This document shows, one piece after another, positions 17,197-24,959 of a stretch of DNA of 64,000 nucleotides. Where the stretch lies: the NCBI RefSeq assembly GCF_033097525.1, contig NZ_CP109907.1:4712001-4776000 (forward strand), read 5' to 3'. How positions within the stretch are numbered: the stretch's first letter is position 1; each line of letters starts with the position of its first letter. The stretch is from Sphingobacterium sp. UGAL515B_05 (lineage in GTDB: Bacteria > Bacteroidota > Bacteroidia > Sphingobacteriales > Sphingobacteriaceae). The notes below the pieces were generated by a model. That model ran no database searches, was not told the origin of the DNA, and worked only from the letters and a program-made list of their open reading frames with translations. The position numbers and the translations under genes were made by a program.

Positions 17197-18609
17197 TTAG
17201 TCTAAACTAAGTTTTGCAGCTGTAGCGATTTTCTTTGGTATATCTGTGTTATCCATTTTCTGATTGAATTGTTCGGAACCAACACCGATGGCATAAACCG
17301 GTGCATAGGCTGCCGAATGGTTGTTAGAGGCCCAGCTTATTGATCCCATCCGATTTAAGATTGAAATACTCAATGCGGCAATCTTGTCGTCGCTTGCGTA
17401 AAGGCTTTTTGCGGTTTCATTTTGATGATCGACAAAGCTTTTTTGATAGGCAGCTTCTAAAGCACTACGATCAGTTTCATGGATTGTAATTTTGGAAAAT
17501 AAACCTGTTTGAGCAGCAATGAGATTCTTGAGATCGCCCCATGTTGCATTTGGATTATTCTTACGAAGGTTGCCAATTGCGTTCGAAAGTTCTGCATGCG
17601 AGATTTTTTGGTGGGACAAGAATTTTGTTTTCAGCGAAGAACTTCCATTACCGACACCTAATCCGCCCGTTTCATGGTCCGCTGTAACGACTATAAGTGT
17701 TTCATTTGGAAATTTTTTATAAAAATCATAGGCGAGTTGTACGGAGTTATTGAAATCCAACACTTCCTGAATCGTTGTAGCCGCATCATTTGCATGGCAT
17801 GCCCAATCAATTTTTCCACCTTCAATCATTAAAAAGAAACCATTTGTATTATTTTTATGCAGTGAAGTGATAGCTGCAGATGTGATATCTGCCAGTTTTA
17901 AATCACTTGGCTTTTGGTCTATGGCATATTTAAGGGCATCTATGGGGCTGCCATCTGAATTCATCAATATGATCTTATCTGATTTATTTGGTAGTTGTGC
18001 ATAAGCATCTTTTCCTTTAAGCACTTTATAGCCGGCTTTTTCTAATATGGGGAAAAGCGATGGCGCCTTTTTATGATCAAATGTTGTTTCGGGTTTGAGA
18101 AAATTGGATCCGCCAAAAAAATCAAAATTCGAAGTGACAATTTCTTTACCGATTTCATAATACATGTCGCGGTCTGCTTGGTGTGCATAAAATGAAGCCG
18201 GGGTAGCGTGGTCTATGCTGACGCTTGTAATAATACCGACTTTCTTTCCTTTTTCCTTTGCGGCATAAGCTATACTCTTATAGGGGACTGTTCCCGTACT
18301 GTCCATACCGATAACGCCATTTTTGGTTTTTTTTCCAACGGCTAATGCGGTACCTCCAGCGCCTGAGTCCGTTACGCCATTCGAGAGTGAATGTGTGGAG
18401 GCAAATCCAACATGAGGAAATTGAGTGAACACAAGTGGGATTGGGTTATCTTTATGCTGTACTTCAGCTTGATGAATTTCGGTGAGATTAACCTGGTTGA
18501 GGCCCATGCCATCACCAATTAAGTAAAAAATGTATTTTGCTTCTTGGCCAAAAGAGGGGAAAACTTGTACAAAAACGAGGAGGAACAGAAATAAAACGTG
18601 TTTTTTCAT
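17197..18609 (-). CDS. Alkaline phosphatase (PhoA family), secreted
   Basis: The 470-residue phosphomonoesterase has a signal peptide (MKKHVLFLFLLVFVQVFPSFG). Metal and active-site motifs are visible: IGDGMG (Asp33) near the N-terminus, the nucleophile Ser82 in VTDSGAGGTA, the metal ligands in SIDHATPASFYAHQADR and MIEGGKIDWACHAND, and the ligand pair in VVTADHETGG. It hydrolyses phosphate monoesters in the periplasm to release phosphate. The ATG at 18609 is preferred over one 10 codons upstream because it directly precedes the signal peptide. It is not adjacent to Pho regulators, and no Pho box was recognised. Confidence 0.93.
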   Translation of the reverse strand: MKKHVLFLFLLVFVQVFPSFGQEAKYIFYLIGDGMGLNQVNLTEIHQAEVQHKDNPIPLVFTQFPHVGFASTHSLSNGVTDSGAGGTALAVGKKTKNGVIGMDSTGTVPYKSIAYAAKEKGKKVGIITSVSIDHATPASFYAHQADRDMYYEIGKEIVTSNFDFFGGSNFLKPETTFDHKKAPSLFPILEKAGYKVLKGKDAYAQLPNKSDKIILMNSDGSPIDALKYAIDQKPSDLKLADITSAAITSLHKNNTNGFFLMIEGGKIDWACHANDAATTIQEVLDFNNSVQLAYDFYKKFPNETLIVVTADHETGGLGVGNGSSSLKTKFLSHQKISHAELSNAIGNLRKNNPNATWGDLKNLIAAQTGLFSKITIHETDRSALEAAYQKSFVDHQNETAKSLYASDDKIAALSISILNRMGSISWASNNHSAAYAPVYAIGVGSEQFNQKMDNTDIPKKIATAAKLSLD

Positions 18610-18700
18610 TTGAATGGTTGTTATTTTAAAAAAACACAAATTACAGCCTTAGGATTAGCTTACTGTTAATTCAATATTATGAATTGTTTTTTTACTTGTT

Positions 18701-19354
18701 TCAACTGGTTTCTGCTGCTAATTTCTGGATATCTTTCACGGTTACAGTATGGATACCTGTTGTGTAATGATTGATCGCCTGTAACATTGCCATAGCAACT
18801 TGTCCTACTGAAAGAGGTTCGTATGTTTTGAATAATCCTATTGTATTAAAGATACGAAGGGCAGCTATGGCTGTTTTTTCACCCAAGCGATCTGTATTTG
18901 GTCGGATTAGTCCTCCAGGTTGGAAAATAATAAGCCGATTGAAATCAAGAGCTTTAACATCCTGTTCAAGGCTTCCTTTCATGCGGTTATAAAAAATTTT
19001 TGATGCAGGATCCGCAAGAACAGCCGATAATAAGAGAAAGGTAGGAAAACCATTTTTTTTAGCCAATGCCGCAAATTGCAAATTAAGATCATGATCTATT
19101 TTCCATTGTGCATCTTTACTGCCTGCGTCTTTTAATGTGGTGCCAAGGCAGGAAATTGCGACATCGCCCTGTATCACTTGCTCAAAATCCGTTAGATTTT
19201 CAAAATCTACGATAACCTGTTTCAATTTAATGTGCTCCTCAAACGAGACACGTCTTAAAAGCACAACGATTTCCGTAATTTCCTTAGATTTTAACATCAA
19301 TTGAACGAGCGCTCTTCCTGTAGCGCCAGAACCACCTATTAAAACTACCTTCAT
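18701..19354 (-). CDS. NAD(P)H-binding Rossmann-fold protein (NmrA/HIM1-like)
   Basis: The 217-residue protein has the dinucleotide-binding motif GGSGATGRALVQLML at the N-terminus, then a short-chain dehydrogenase/epimerase-like core (ISCLGTTLKDAGSK, the YNRMKG stretch with Tyr and Lys three residues apart, FQPGGLIRP). It resembles atypical SDR proteins of the HIM1/CC3 type, whose substrates are mostly unknown. No neighbouring gene gives a pathway. Confidence 0.82.
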   Translation of the reverse strand: MKVVLIGGSGATGRALVQLMLKSKEITEIVVLLRRVSFEEHIKLKQVIVDFENLTDFEQVIQGDVAISCLGTTLKDAGSKDAQWKIDHDLNLQFAALAKKNGFPTFLLLSAVLADPASKIFYNRMKGSLEQDVKALDFNRLIIFQPGGLIRPNTDRLGEKTAIAALRIFNTIGLFKTYEPLSVGQVAMAMLQAINHYTTGIHTVTVKDIQKLAAETS

Positions 19355-19438
19355 TATTTTCTTACTTCTTTTTTTTATTCATTATCTTGCATTAATTGCT
19401 TTACTGAGCGTTATTTGCCCAGGTGATTGAGCATGCAA

Positions 19439-19681
19439 TTAATCTTTATAATTGGGCTTGCCAGGAGTAAAGCGAACAATAGATTGATCCAATCGGAGGG
19501 TGTCAGCGACGGTAATCAAGTCTTCTTCGACGATAAAATTTTGATCAATAGCGGTTTTTATTGTCGTAAAATCCTCTTGATCGGCGTCCTGAAAATAGAG
19601 GAGGGATTGAATCGTAGATACAGCCACCAGTTCGAGTAATTCGTCTTCACCTTCGTATCCAACGTAGAAAAAATCTGCCAT
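19439..19681 (-). CDS. Small acidic protein of unknown function
   Basis: The 80-residue protein is strongly acidic (many Asp/Glu, few Lys/Arg), has no signal peptide, TM segment or Cys, and alternates short helical and strand segments. I do not recognise it. It is supported by its amino-acid composition, protein-like hydrophobic pattern and ATG start rather than by a known motif. Confidence 0.5.
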   Translation of the reverse strand: MADFFYVGYEGEDELLELVAVSTIQSLLYFQDADQEDFTTIKTAIDQNFIVEEDLITVADTLRLDQSIVRFTPGKPNYKD

Positions 19682-19812
19682 AACAATGATATTTGATGTT
19701 ATACGAATATACTTTTTTTATTTTTAAAATTTGTCAATTAGCACGAGAACTTCTTGAAGAGTGATAGACACGATGTCAAAAAGTTGTTGAAATTTTTGTT
19801 TCTTTGAAACAG

Positions 19813-19846
19813 TTTTGGGTAGCCATCGTAAAATATATTATATTTG
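19813..19846 (+). promoter_or_regulatory. Promoter of the 61-residue small gene
   Basis: TTTTG at 19813-19817 and TATATTTG at 19839-19846 (exact TAnnTTTG), spacer 21 nt. The start codon of the small gene lies 43 nt downstream. Confidence 0.55.
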
Positions 19847-19889
19847 ATATAGTCATTTTAAAGATAATTAACAATAAGTTTTAATAACG

Positions 19890-20075
19890 ATGGATAAAGA
19901 GCAGATACAAAATTGGTTAGATAATGGGTATGATATACTTCATCATGGAAGACCAGTGAAGGTTGAAGGTGATTTGTGGGACTACATCGATGGATTGGGA
20001 AGCTATGAAAATGTATATGTTTTGCGCGAATTGATCTACTGGACAGAAGAAGAATTGGCAAATATAGGTAAGTAG
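19890..20075 (+). CDS. Small acidic protein of unknown function
   Basis: The 61-residue cytosolic protein is acidic and Trp/Tyr-rich. The pattern DKEQIQNWLDNGYDILHHG then strands, then a C-terminal helix IYWTEEELANIG suggests a compact alpha/beta miniprotein. It is preceded by a good Bacteroidota promoter, which argues that it is a real gene. No function is recognised. It is convergent with the Lrp-type regulator. Confidence 0.6.
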   Translation: MDKEQIQNWLDNGYDILHHGRPVKVEGDLWDYIDGLGSYENVYVLRELIYWTEEELANIGK

Positions 20076-20125
20076 TGTGGAGACCCTGAAATAGAGGTTC
20101 AGGATCCCATGAATGTTTTATTGTA

Positions 20126-20578
20126 CTAGAATATAATATTACGTTTAAAGGCACAGCCTAATTCAATAAGGGAATCTGTTTTTGCAATTCCCGGAATGCT
20201 ATCGATTTTTTCATAAAGCAATTGTCGCATATGTTCGTGGTTCTTAGCAATAATTTTTACATATAGCGTGTAATTACCCGTAATATAATAGCATTCTGTA
20301 ACTTCTGGTATTTTCTTAAGTTCTTCAATAATTCGGCTCGAGTCATGATCTTTCTCTAAACTTAGCCCTGTAAAAGCACCCCAATCATAGCCTAGCTTTT
20401 TTTCGTTTAATACAGGCTTTATACCGGCCAGTATTCCTTGTTCCGTCAATCGGTTGATTCGTTGATGAATCATCGTATTGGATACGCCCATAGCTGTTGC
20501 TATTGCAGAATAGGCCATCCGTCCATCTTCGTCTAAATATTTTAAAATCTGTAGATCAAAATCATCGATACTATTCAT
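20126..20578 (-). CDS. Lrp/AsnC-family transcriptional regulator
   Basis: The 150-residue protein has the N-terminal winged helix-turn-helix (ILKYLDEDGRMAYSAIATAMGVSNTMIHQRINRL) and a C-terminal RAM ligand-binding domain (VTECYYITGNYTLYVKI). Such regulators sense amino acids and act as octamers or similar oligomers. It is transcribed away from the rocD-arginase operon across a 122-nt gap, so it is the prime candidate to control arginine/ornithine breakdown. Confidence 0.92.
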   Translation of the reverse strand: MNSIDDFDLQILKYLDEDGRMAYSAIATAMGVSNTMIHQRINRLTEQGILAGIKPVLNEKKLGYDWGAFTGLSLEKDHDSSRIIEELKKIPEVTECYYITGNYTLYVKIIAKNHEHMRQLLYEKIDSIPGIAKTDSLIELGCAFKRNIIF

Positions 20579-20668
20579 TGTAGAAAGCGGTTTAAAAGTT
20601 AATTTTAATATTTTTATGCTAATTTAGTGTTAAATTTTATTTTTCAGTCAATAAAAAAGTAAATATTG

Positions 20669-20676
20669 TATATTTG
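20669..20676 (+). promoter_or_regulatory. -7 box of the rocD-arginase promoter
   Basis: Exact TATATTTG match 24 nt before the rocD start codon. No clear -33 TTG at the usual distance, which would fit a promoter needing an activator. Confidence 0.5.
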
Positions 20677-20700
20677 TTATTATTAGAAAAAATCTGAATT

Positions 20701-21960
20701 ATGAGTACAGTAGCTAAACATGGTAAGGGCGAGATGTTCATTGCCAAAGAAGAAAAATATGGAGCGCACAATTATCATCCTCTTCCAGTCGTATTGGAAC
20801 GAGCTGAAGGAGTGATGGTGTGGGATGTTGATGGAAAGTCTTATTTCGATTTCTTGTCTGCATATTCTGCTGTCAATCAAGGACACTGCCATCCGCGAAT
20901 TATAGATGCTTTAAAAGAGCAAGCTGGGAAATTGACACTTACATCGCGGGCATTTTATAATAATAAATTGGGCGATTTTGAAGAAATGCTTTGTCAGTTA
21001 TTTGGATTTGATAAGGCTTTGGTGATGAATTCGGGAGTTGAAGCGGTAGAAACGGCAATGAAGCTTTGTCGTAAATGGGCCTATCAGGTGAAAGGTGTAG
21101 CAGCCAATCAAGCGAAAATTGTCTTTGCCAAGGACAATTTCCATGGTAGGACAATCTCTGTTATATCGGCATCCAATGATAACACAGCAACACATGAATT
21201 TGGTCCCTTTTTAGATGGTATAGTACTCGTTCCCTATAATGACGTTGACGCACTAGAACAGTTATTCAAAGCAGATAAAAATATCGCCGGTTTTATCGTT
21301 GAGCCAATTCAGGGCGAAGCCGGTATTGTCGTTCCGGATGAGGATTATCTGATGCGCGTGAGACAATTATGTACAAAATACAATGTATTGTTTATTGCAG
21401 ACGAAATCCAAACCGGTATTGCTCGGACGGGAAGTATGTTGGCATCCTATGATATTGATGATACGCAAAGTCAAAGCAAACCAGATGTTCTGATTTTAGG
21501 GAAAGCTTTATCGGGTGGTGTATTGCCGGTATCGGCAGTGTTGGCAAATGACTCTATTATGTTGTGTATTAAACCGGGCGAACATGGTTCTACCTATGGT
21601 GGGAATCCCTTAGCCTGTGCAGTAGCTATGGAAGCGCTAAATGTTGTGCGGGATGAAAATTTGACGCAACGGGCGTTTCAGATGGGGGCATTGTTTTTGG
21701 ATGGATTGCGTCAGATTGCTGCTAAGTGCACGTTAATTACAGAAGTGCGCGGAAAGGGGCTCTTGACTGCCATTGTAATTGATGCGGATGAAGAAAGTGA
21801 TTTGGCCTGGAATATCTGTCTCAAATTTAAAGAAAATGGACTTTTAGCGAAGCCTACACATGGTAACAAAATTCGATTGGCTCCGCCGCTGGTTATTACC
21901 AAGGAGCAAGTCGAGACTTGCTTAGGGATTATTGAGCGATCGTTGACTAATTTGAAATAG
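20701..21960 (+). CDS. rocD: Ornithine aminotransferase RocD
   Basis: The 419-residue class III PLP aminotransferase converts ornithine and 2-oxoglutarate to glutamate-5-semialdehyde and glutamate. The PLP Lys is Lys268 in DVLILGKALSGGVLPVSAV, and the cofactor-binding Asp is in FIADEIQTGIARTG. The N-terminal GAHNYHPLPVVLERAEGVMVWD and the stretch NSGVEAVETAMKLCRKW fit ornithine aminotransferase closely. The arginase gene begins 3 nt after its stop, making a two-gene arginine-to-glutamate-semialdehyde operon. Cytosolic. Confidence 0.95.
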   Translation: MSTVAKHGKGEMFIAKEEKYGAHNYHPLPVVLERAEGVMVWDVDGKSYFDFLSAYSAVNQGHCHPRIIDALKEQAGKLTLTSRAFYNNKLGDFEEMLCQLFGFDKALVMNSGVEAVETAMKLCRKWAYQVKGVAANQAKIVFAKDNFHGRTISVISASNDNTATHEFGPFLDGIVLVPYNDVDALEQLFKADKNIAGFIVEPIQGEAGIVVPDEDYLMRVRQLCTKYNVLFIADEIQTGIARTGSMLASYDIDDTQSQSKPDVLILGKALSGGVLPVSAVLANDSIMLCIKPGEHGSTYGGNPLACAVAMEALNVVRDENLTQRAFQMGALFLDGLRQIAAKCTLITEVRGKGLLTAIVIDADEESDLAWNICLKFKENGLLAKPTHGNKIRLAPPLVITKEQVETCLGIIERSLTNLK

Positions 21961-21963
21961 TGT

Positions 21964-22929
21964 ATGGAGAAAATGATTGAATTGATCAAAAACAGATCGG
22001 ACATCGGAGCAGGGACCAGGGGTTCAGATCTGGGCATCGACGCCATCGAAATAGCTGCAATTAATAAAGGAAGTCAATATTTCATTAACTATCCATTTGT
22101 TGATGTGCCGACTCGAAATAGCTCCATTTATCAGAATGATAATCATCCTTTTGCGAAACATATTCAGCAGATTTATGAACAATGCAAACAAGTAGCTTCC
22201 ACTGTTGAAGATAGCTTATCTTCCGGCAATTTTCCATTGGTGTTTTCAGGGGATCATTCCTCCGCAATGGGGACGATCAGTGGTATAAAGTCCGCTTATC
22301 CCGATAAGCAACTCGGTGTAATCTGGGTAGATGCGCATGCCGATATTCATTCTCCGCACACAACACCCTCAGGCAATATGCATGGAATGCCTTTAGCGGC
22401 GATGTTGAATGAAGATAATGTGCCATGCAAAATCAATGAAATAGACGAATCGACACAAGAATTTTGGAATAAACTAAAACGAATAGCTGGCCCAGTAGGT
22501 AAAATACAATCCAGTCATTTGATTTATTTTGGTGTAAGGGATACGGAAGAACCGGAAGATCTGGTCATTGAACGACTTGGCATTAAGAACTATCGTGTGG
22601 AAGATACGAGACAGCGGGGAATAACCGATTGTGTGGCTGAAGCATTGAAAATCCTAGAAGCATGTGATATGGTTTATATCTCTTTTGATGTAGATAGCAT
22701 GGATAGTGAATTGATCTCGGATGGCACGGGAACACCAGTGCCTAAGGGGTTTTTGCCAAGGGAGATTGTGTTGATTTTAGAAGAGATCATCCGATCTGGA
22801 AAGGTAATTTGTTTTGAAATTGTTGAAGTTAATCCGTTATTGGACAATAAAGGTAATAAAATGGCAGAGGTTGCATTTGATATATTAGAACGGATCACTC
22901 CGCTCATTGAATTGAAATCGGGTAATTAA
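21964..22929 (+). CDS. Arginase
   Basis: The 321-residue ureohydrolase shows the manganese-binding motifs: SGDHSSAMGTISG, VDAHADIHSP and SFDVDSMDSELISDGTGTPVPKG. The third motif pattern and the linked ornithine aminotransferase favour arginase over agmatinase or formiminoglutamase. It hydrolyses arginine to ornithine and urea, and the product feeds the preceding RocD. No urease genes are in view, so urea probably leaves the cell. Cytosolic. Confidence 0.93.
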   Translation: MEKMIELIKNRSDIGAGTRGSDLGIDAIEIAAINKGSQYFINYPFVDVPTRNSSIYQNDNHPFAKHIQQIYEQCKQVASTVEDSLSSGNFPLVFSGDHSSAMGTISGIKSAYPDKQLGVIWVDAHADIHSPHTTPSGNMHGMPLAAMLNEDNVPCKINEIDESTQEFWNKLKRIAGPVGKIQSSHLIYFGVRDTEEPEDLVIERLGIKNYRVEDTRQRGITDCVAEALKILEACDMVYISFDVDSMDSELISDGTGTPVPKGFLPREIVLILEEIIRSGKVICFEIVEVNPLLDNKGNKMAEVAFDILERITPLIELKSGN

Positions 22930-22953
22930 CCGGTTATGGGATTGTCTATTTTC

Positions 22954-22996
22954 AAGCCCTTTTATTGATGTTTGTCGTCAATAAAAGGGCTTTTTT
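22954..22996 (+). terminator. Intrinsic terminator of the rocD-arginase operon
   Basis: A 15-bp stem (AAGCCCTTTTATTGA against TCAATAAAAGGGCTT) with a 9-nt loop and a T-run. Confidence 0.9.
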
Positions 22997-23079
22997 AATA
23001 GTATATCGTTGAGCTTGGCGGACAAAAATAAGTCAGCCTTGCTTATGTTAAAACGTGTGTTGCTTTATGTGATTTAATA

Positions 23080-23107
23080 TTGTGTTAACATGTTTCATGT
23101 ACATTTG
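23080..23107 (+). promoter_or_regulatory. Promoter of the TPR/LuxR-type regulator
   Basis: TTG (23080) and TACATTTG (23100-23107, exact TAnnTTTG), 17-nt spacer, 24 nt before the start codon. Confidence 0.55.
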
Positions 23108-23130
23108 CATTTCGATTATTTACGTTAAAT

Positions 23131-24753
23131 ATGAGGATTTCTGATAAAATTACTTTGTTTCTACTTTTTTTTATACAGCTTTTTTTGTGGCACCCGGGTA
23201 CTGCACAGGTTGAATCCTTTAAGGATATTAGAGGATTAAGTCAAAACCATCCTGATTCTGCAATTATGCTTGTCAAAAAACGTTATGCAAAAGCTGTTAC
23301 GGATAAAGACTTATTATTACAAGCCAATTGTTTACAGGCGATTGGATGGTTATGTGTCAATCAGGGACACTATGGACAGGCGCAGGACTACTATTTTCAA
23401 GCCGATCGAATTTATTCGCAATTAAATTCAAAACAGCATCTTGCTTCGAATTGGAGTGATATCGGGGAGCTCAATATTTTCAACAAACAACATGATGTAG
23501 CGAAAGTTTATTTTAACAAGGCGCTACATTCTTTCCGAACAGAAGGGGATAAAAATGGAGCGGCAGGTACATTAGGGAATATAGGGCATTTATTTGAAAA
23601 GGAAGCGAACTACGACTCCGCCTTTGTCTACCAGAATCTTGCTTTGTCCATTTATAGCAGTGTTGGTAATAAAAATGGAGAAGCCAAGATCCATGAAAAT
23701 CTGGGCAGTATTTATGAAGATCTTGCAAGGTACGACAGCGCTTTTTTTCATTTTGAAAAAGCAAGTACTCTCTATACGGAAACAAAAGACAATTATGGAA
23801 AAATTGTGGTCATAAATAATATGGGCGATATTTTTAGAAAGACCAATAAATATCCAGAAAGTATCAAACTGACACAATTGGCTTATCAGATGGCGGAAAA
23901 TTTGGGTGATGTGTATCAAATGGCTGCTACGACAAAAGATTTGAGTAGGACCTACGCCTTGCGTGAGCAGATGGATAGCGCATATTTTTATGCAGAAAAG
24001 AGCCGTAAGTTAGTGCTTGAACTGTATAGCGTAGATGGTGCTCGACATACAGCTTTTTTTCAGGCGCTCTACGATATGAATCAAAAAGCTGAGGAAATTG
24101 AAAAATTGCAGGTAACAAAAAGAATCAACTTAATCATGCTGTGGGGAACAATCGTGGTTTTAATTTTGTTAATTGTATTGTCCTATGTATTGCATAGTCG
24201 TCAGAAAATTAAGATCAAAAATCAGATTACTGAATCGCGAAAACAGGAGGCCGAACGTGAGTTGACCGAAGTAGCTCTTAAAAACCAGTTGCTTGAAGAT
24301 AAGCAGCTCAAACAAGAACTGTCACTCAAGCAAAAGGAATTGACATCCCATACCTTAAATCTAATCCGTAACAATCAATTTTTGGAAGAACTTCGTGATG
24401 AATTAAAAGGAATGGTTAAGGACGAACGCCGGGATCAAAAACGACAAATGCAGAAGTTGGTGTTGCAAATCAATGAAAATATTACGCAGGGCATCCATTG
24501 GAAAGAGTTTATGGGAACTTTCGAAAAGGTACATCACAGCTTTTTTGAAAAACTTATTCGACGATTTCCAGATTTGACGGCCGCGGATATGCGGTTAATA
24601 GCCTTGCTTAAAATAAATTTGAATAATATCGATATTGCCGTCTTATTGGGCATATCACAAGATAGTCTTCGTGTTGCCAGACATCGATTGCGAAAAAAAT
24701 TAAGATTGGAACAAGGAGAGGATCTGACAGGTTATCTCGTTGGTATTTCTTAA
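23131..24753 (+). CDS. Membrane-bound TPR sensor with cytoplasmic LuxR-like DNA-binding domain
   Basis: The 540-residue protein starts with a signal peptide (to about residue 26). A periplasmic array of TPR repeats follows (residues about 45-310, repeats with the pattern NIGHLFEKEANYDSAFVYQNLALSIY). One TM helix at about 331-352 (MLWGTIVVLILLIVLSYVL) leads to a coiled coil (about 355-450), and a C-terminal winged-helix/LuxR-like domain (ADMRLIALLKINLNNIDIAVLLGISQDSLRVARHRLRKKL) ends the protein. The architecture couples an external or envelope signal directly to DNA binding, without phosphorylation. It lies immediately upstream of the TonB receptor-phytase genes and is their likely regulator; that link is inferred from position. 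Confidence 0.85.
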   Translation: MRISDKITLFLLFFIQLFLWHPGTAQVESFKDIRGLSQNHPDSAIMLVKKRYAKAVTDKDLLLQANCLQAIGWLCVNQGHYGQAQDYYFQADRIYSQLNSKQHLASNWSDIGELNIFNKQHDVAKVYFNKALHSFRTEGDKNGAAGTLGNIGHLFEKEANYDSAFVYQNLALSIYSSVGNKNGEAKIHENLGSIYEDLARYDSAFFHFEKASTLYTETKDNYGKIVVINNMGDIFRKTNKYPESIKLTQLAYQMAENLGDVYQMAATTKDLSRTYALREQMDSAYFYAEKSRKLVLELYSVDGARHTAFFQALYDMNQKAEEIEKLQVTKRINLIMLWGTIVVLILLIVLSYVLHSRQKIKIKNQITESRKQEAERELTEVALKNQLLEDKQLKQELSLKQKELTSHTLNLIRNNQFLEELRDELKGMVKDERRDQKRQMQKLVLQINENITQGIHWKEFMGTFEKVHHSFFEKLIRRFPDLTAADMRLIALLKINLNNIDIAVLLGISQDSLRVARHRLRKKLRLEQGEDLTGYLVGIS

Positions 24754-24891
24754 TTTTTTAACACAGGAGTAATAGAATGTTAATGGCGTGTAATTTGTTT
24801 TTAAATTACTGTTTACTAGTGTTTTATATCTTCTTGTTTCCTTGCTGTATAGAGCTCTTTTTACCTTGTTTCCTTGTTGTAACGCCAGATA

Positions 24892-24923
24892 TTTTGTGCG
24901 ATTAAAATTGGCTGCCATCTTTG
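24892..24923 (+). promoter_or_regulatory. Promoter of the TonB receptor-phytase operon
   Basis: TTTTG (24892-24896) and CATCTTTG (24916-24923; one mismatch to TAnnTTTG), 19-nt spacer. It places the transcription start about 30 nt before the ATG at 24960. Confidence 0.5.
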
Positions 24924-24959
24924 CGACAACAATCAAAGATTCATAATAATCTAAGCAAA

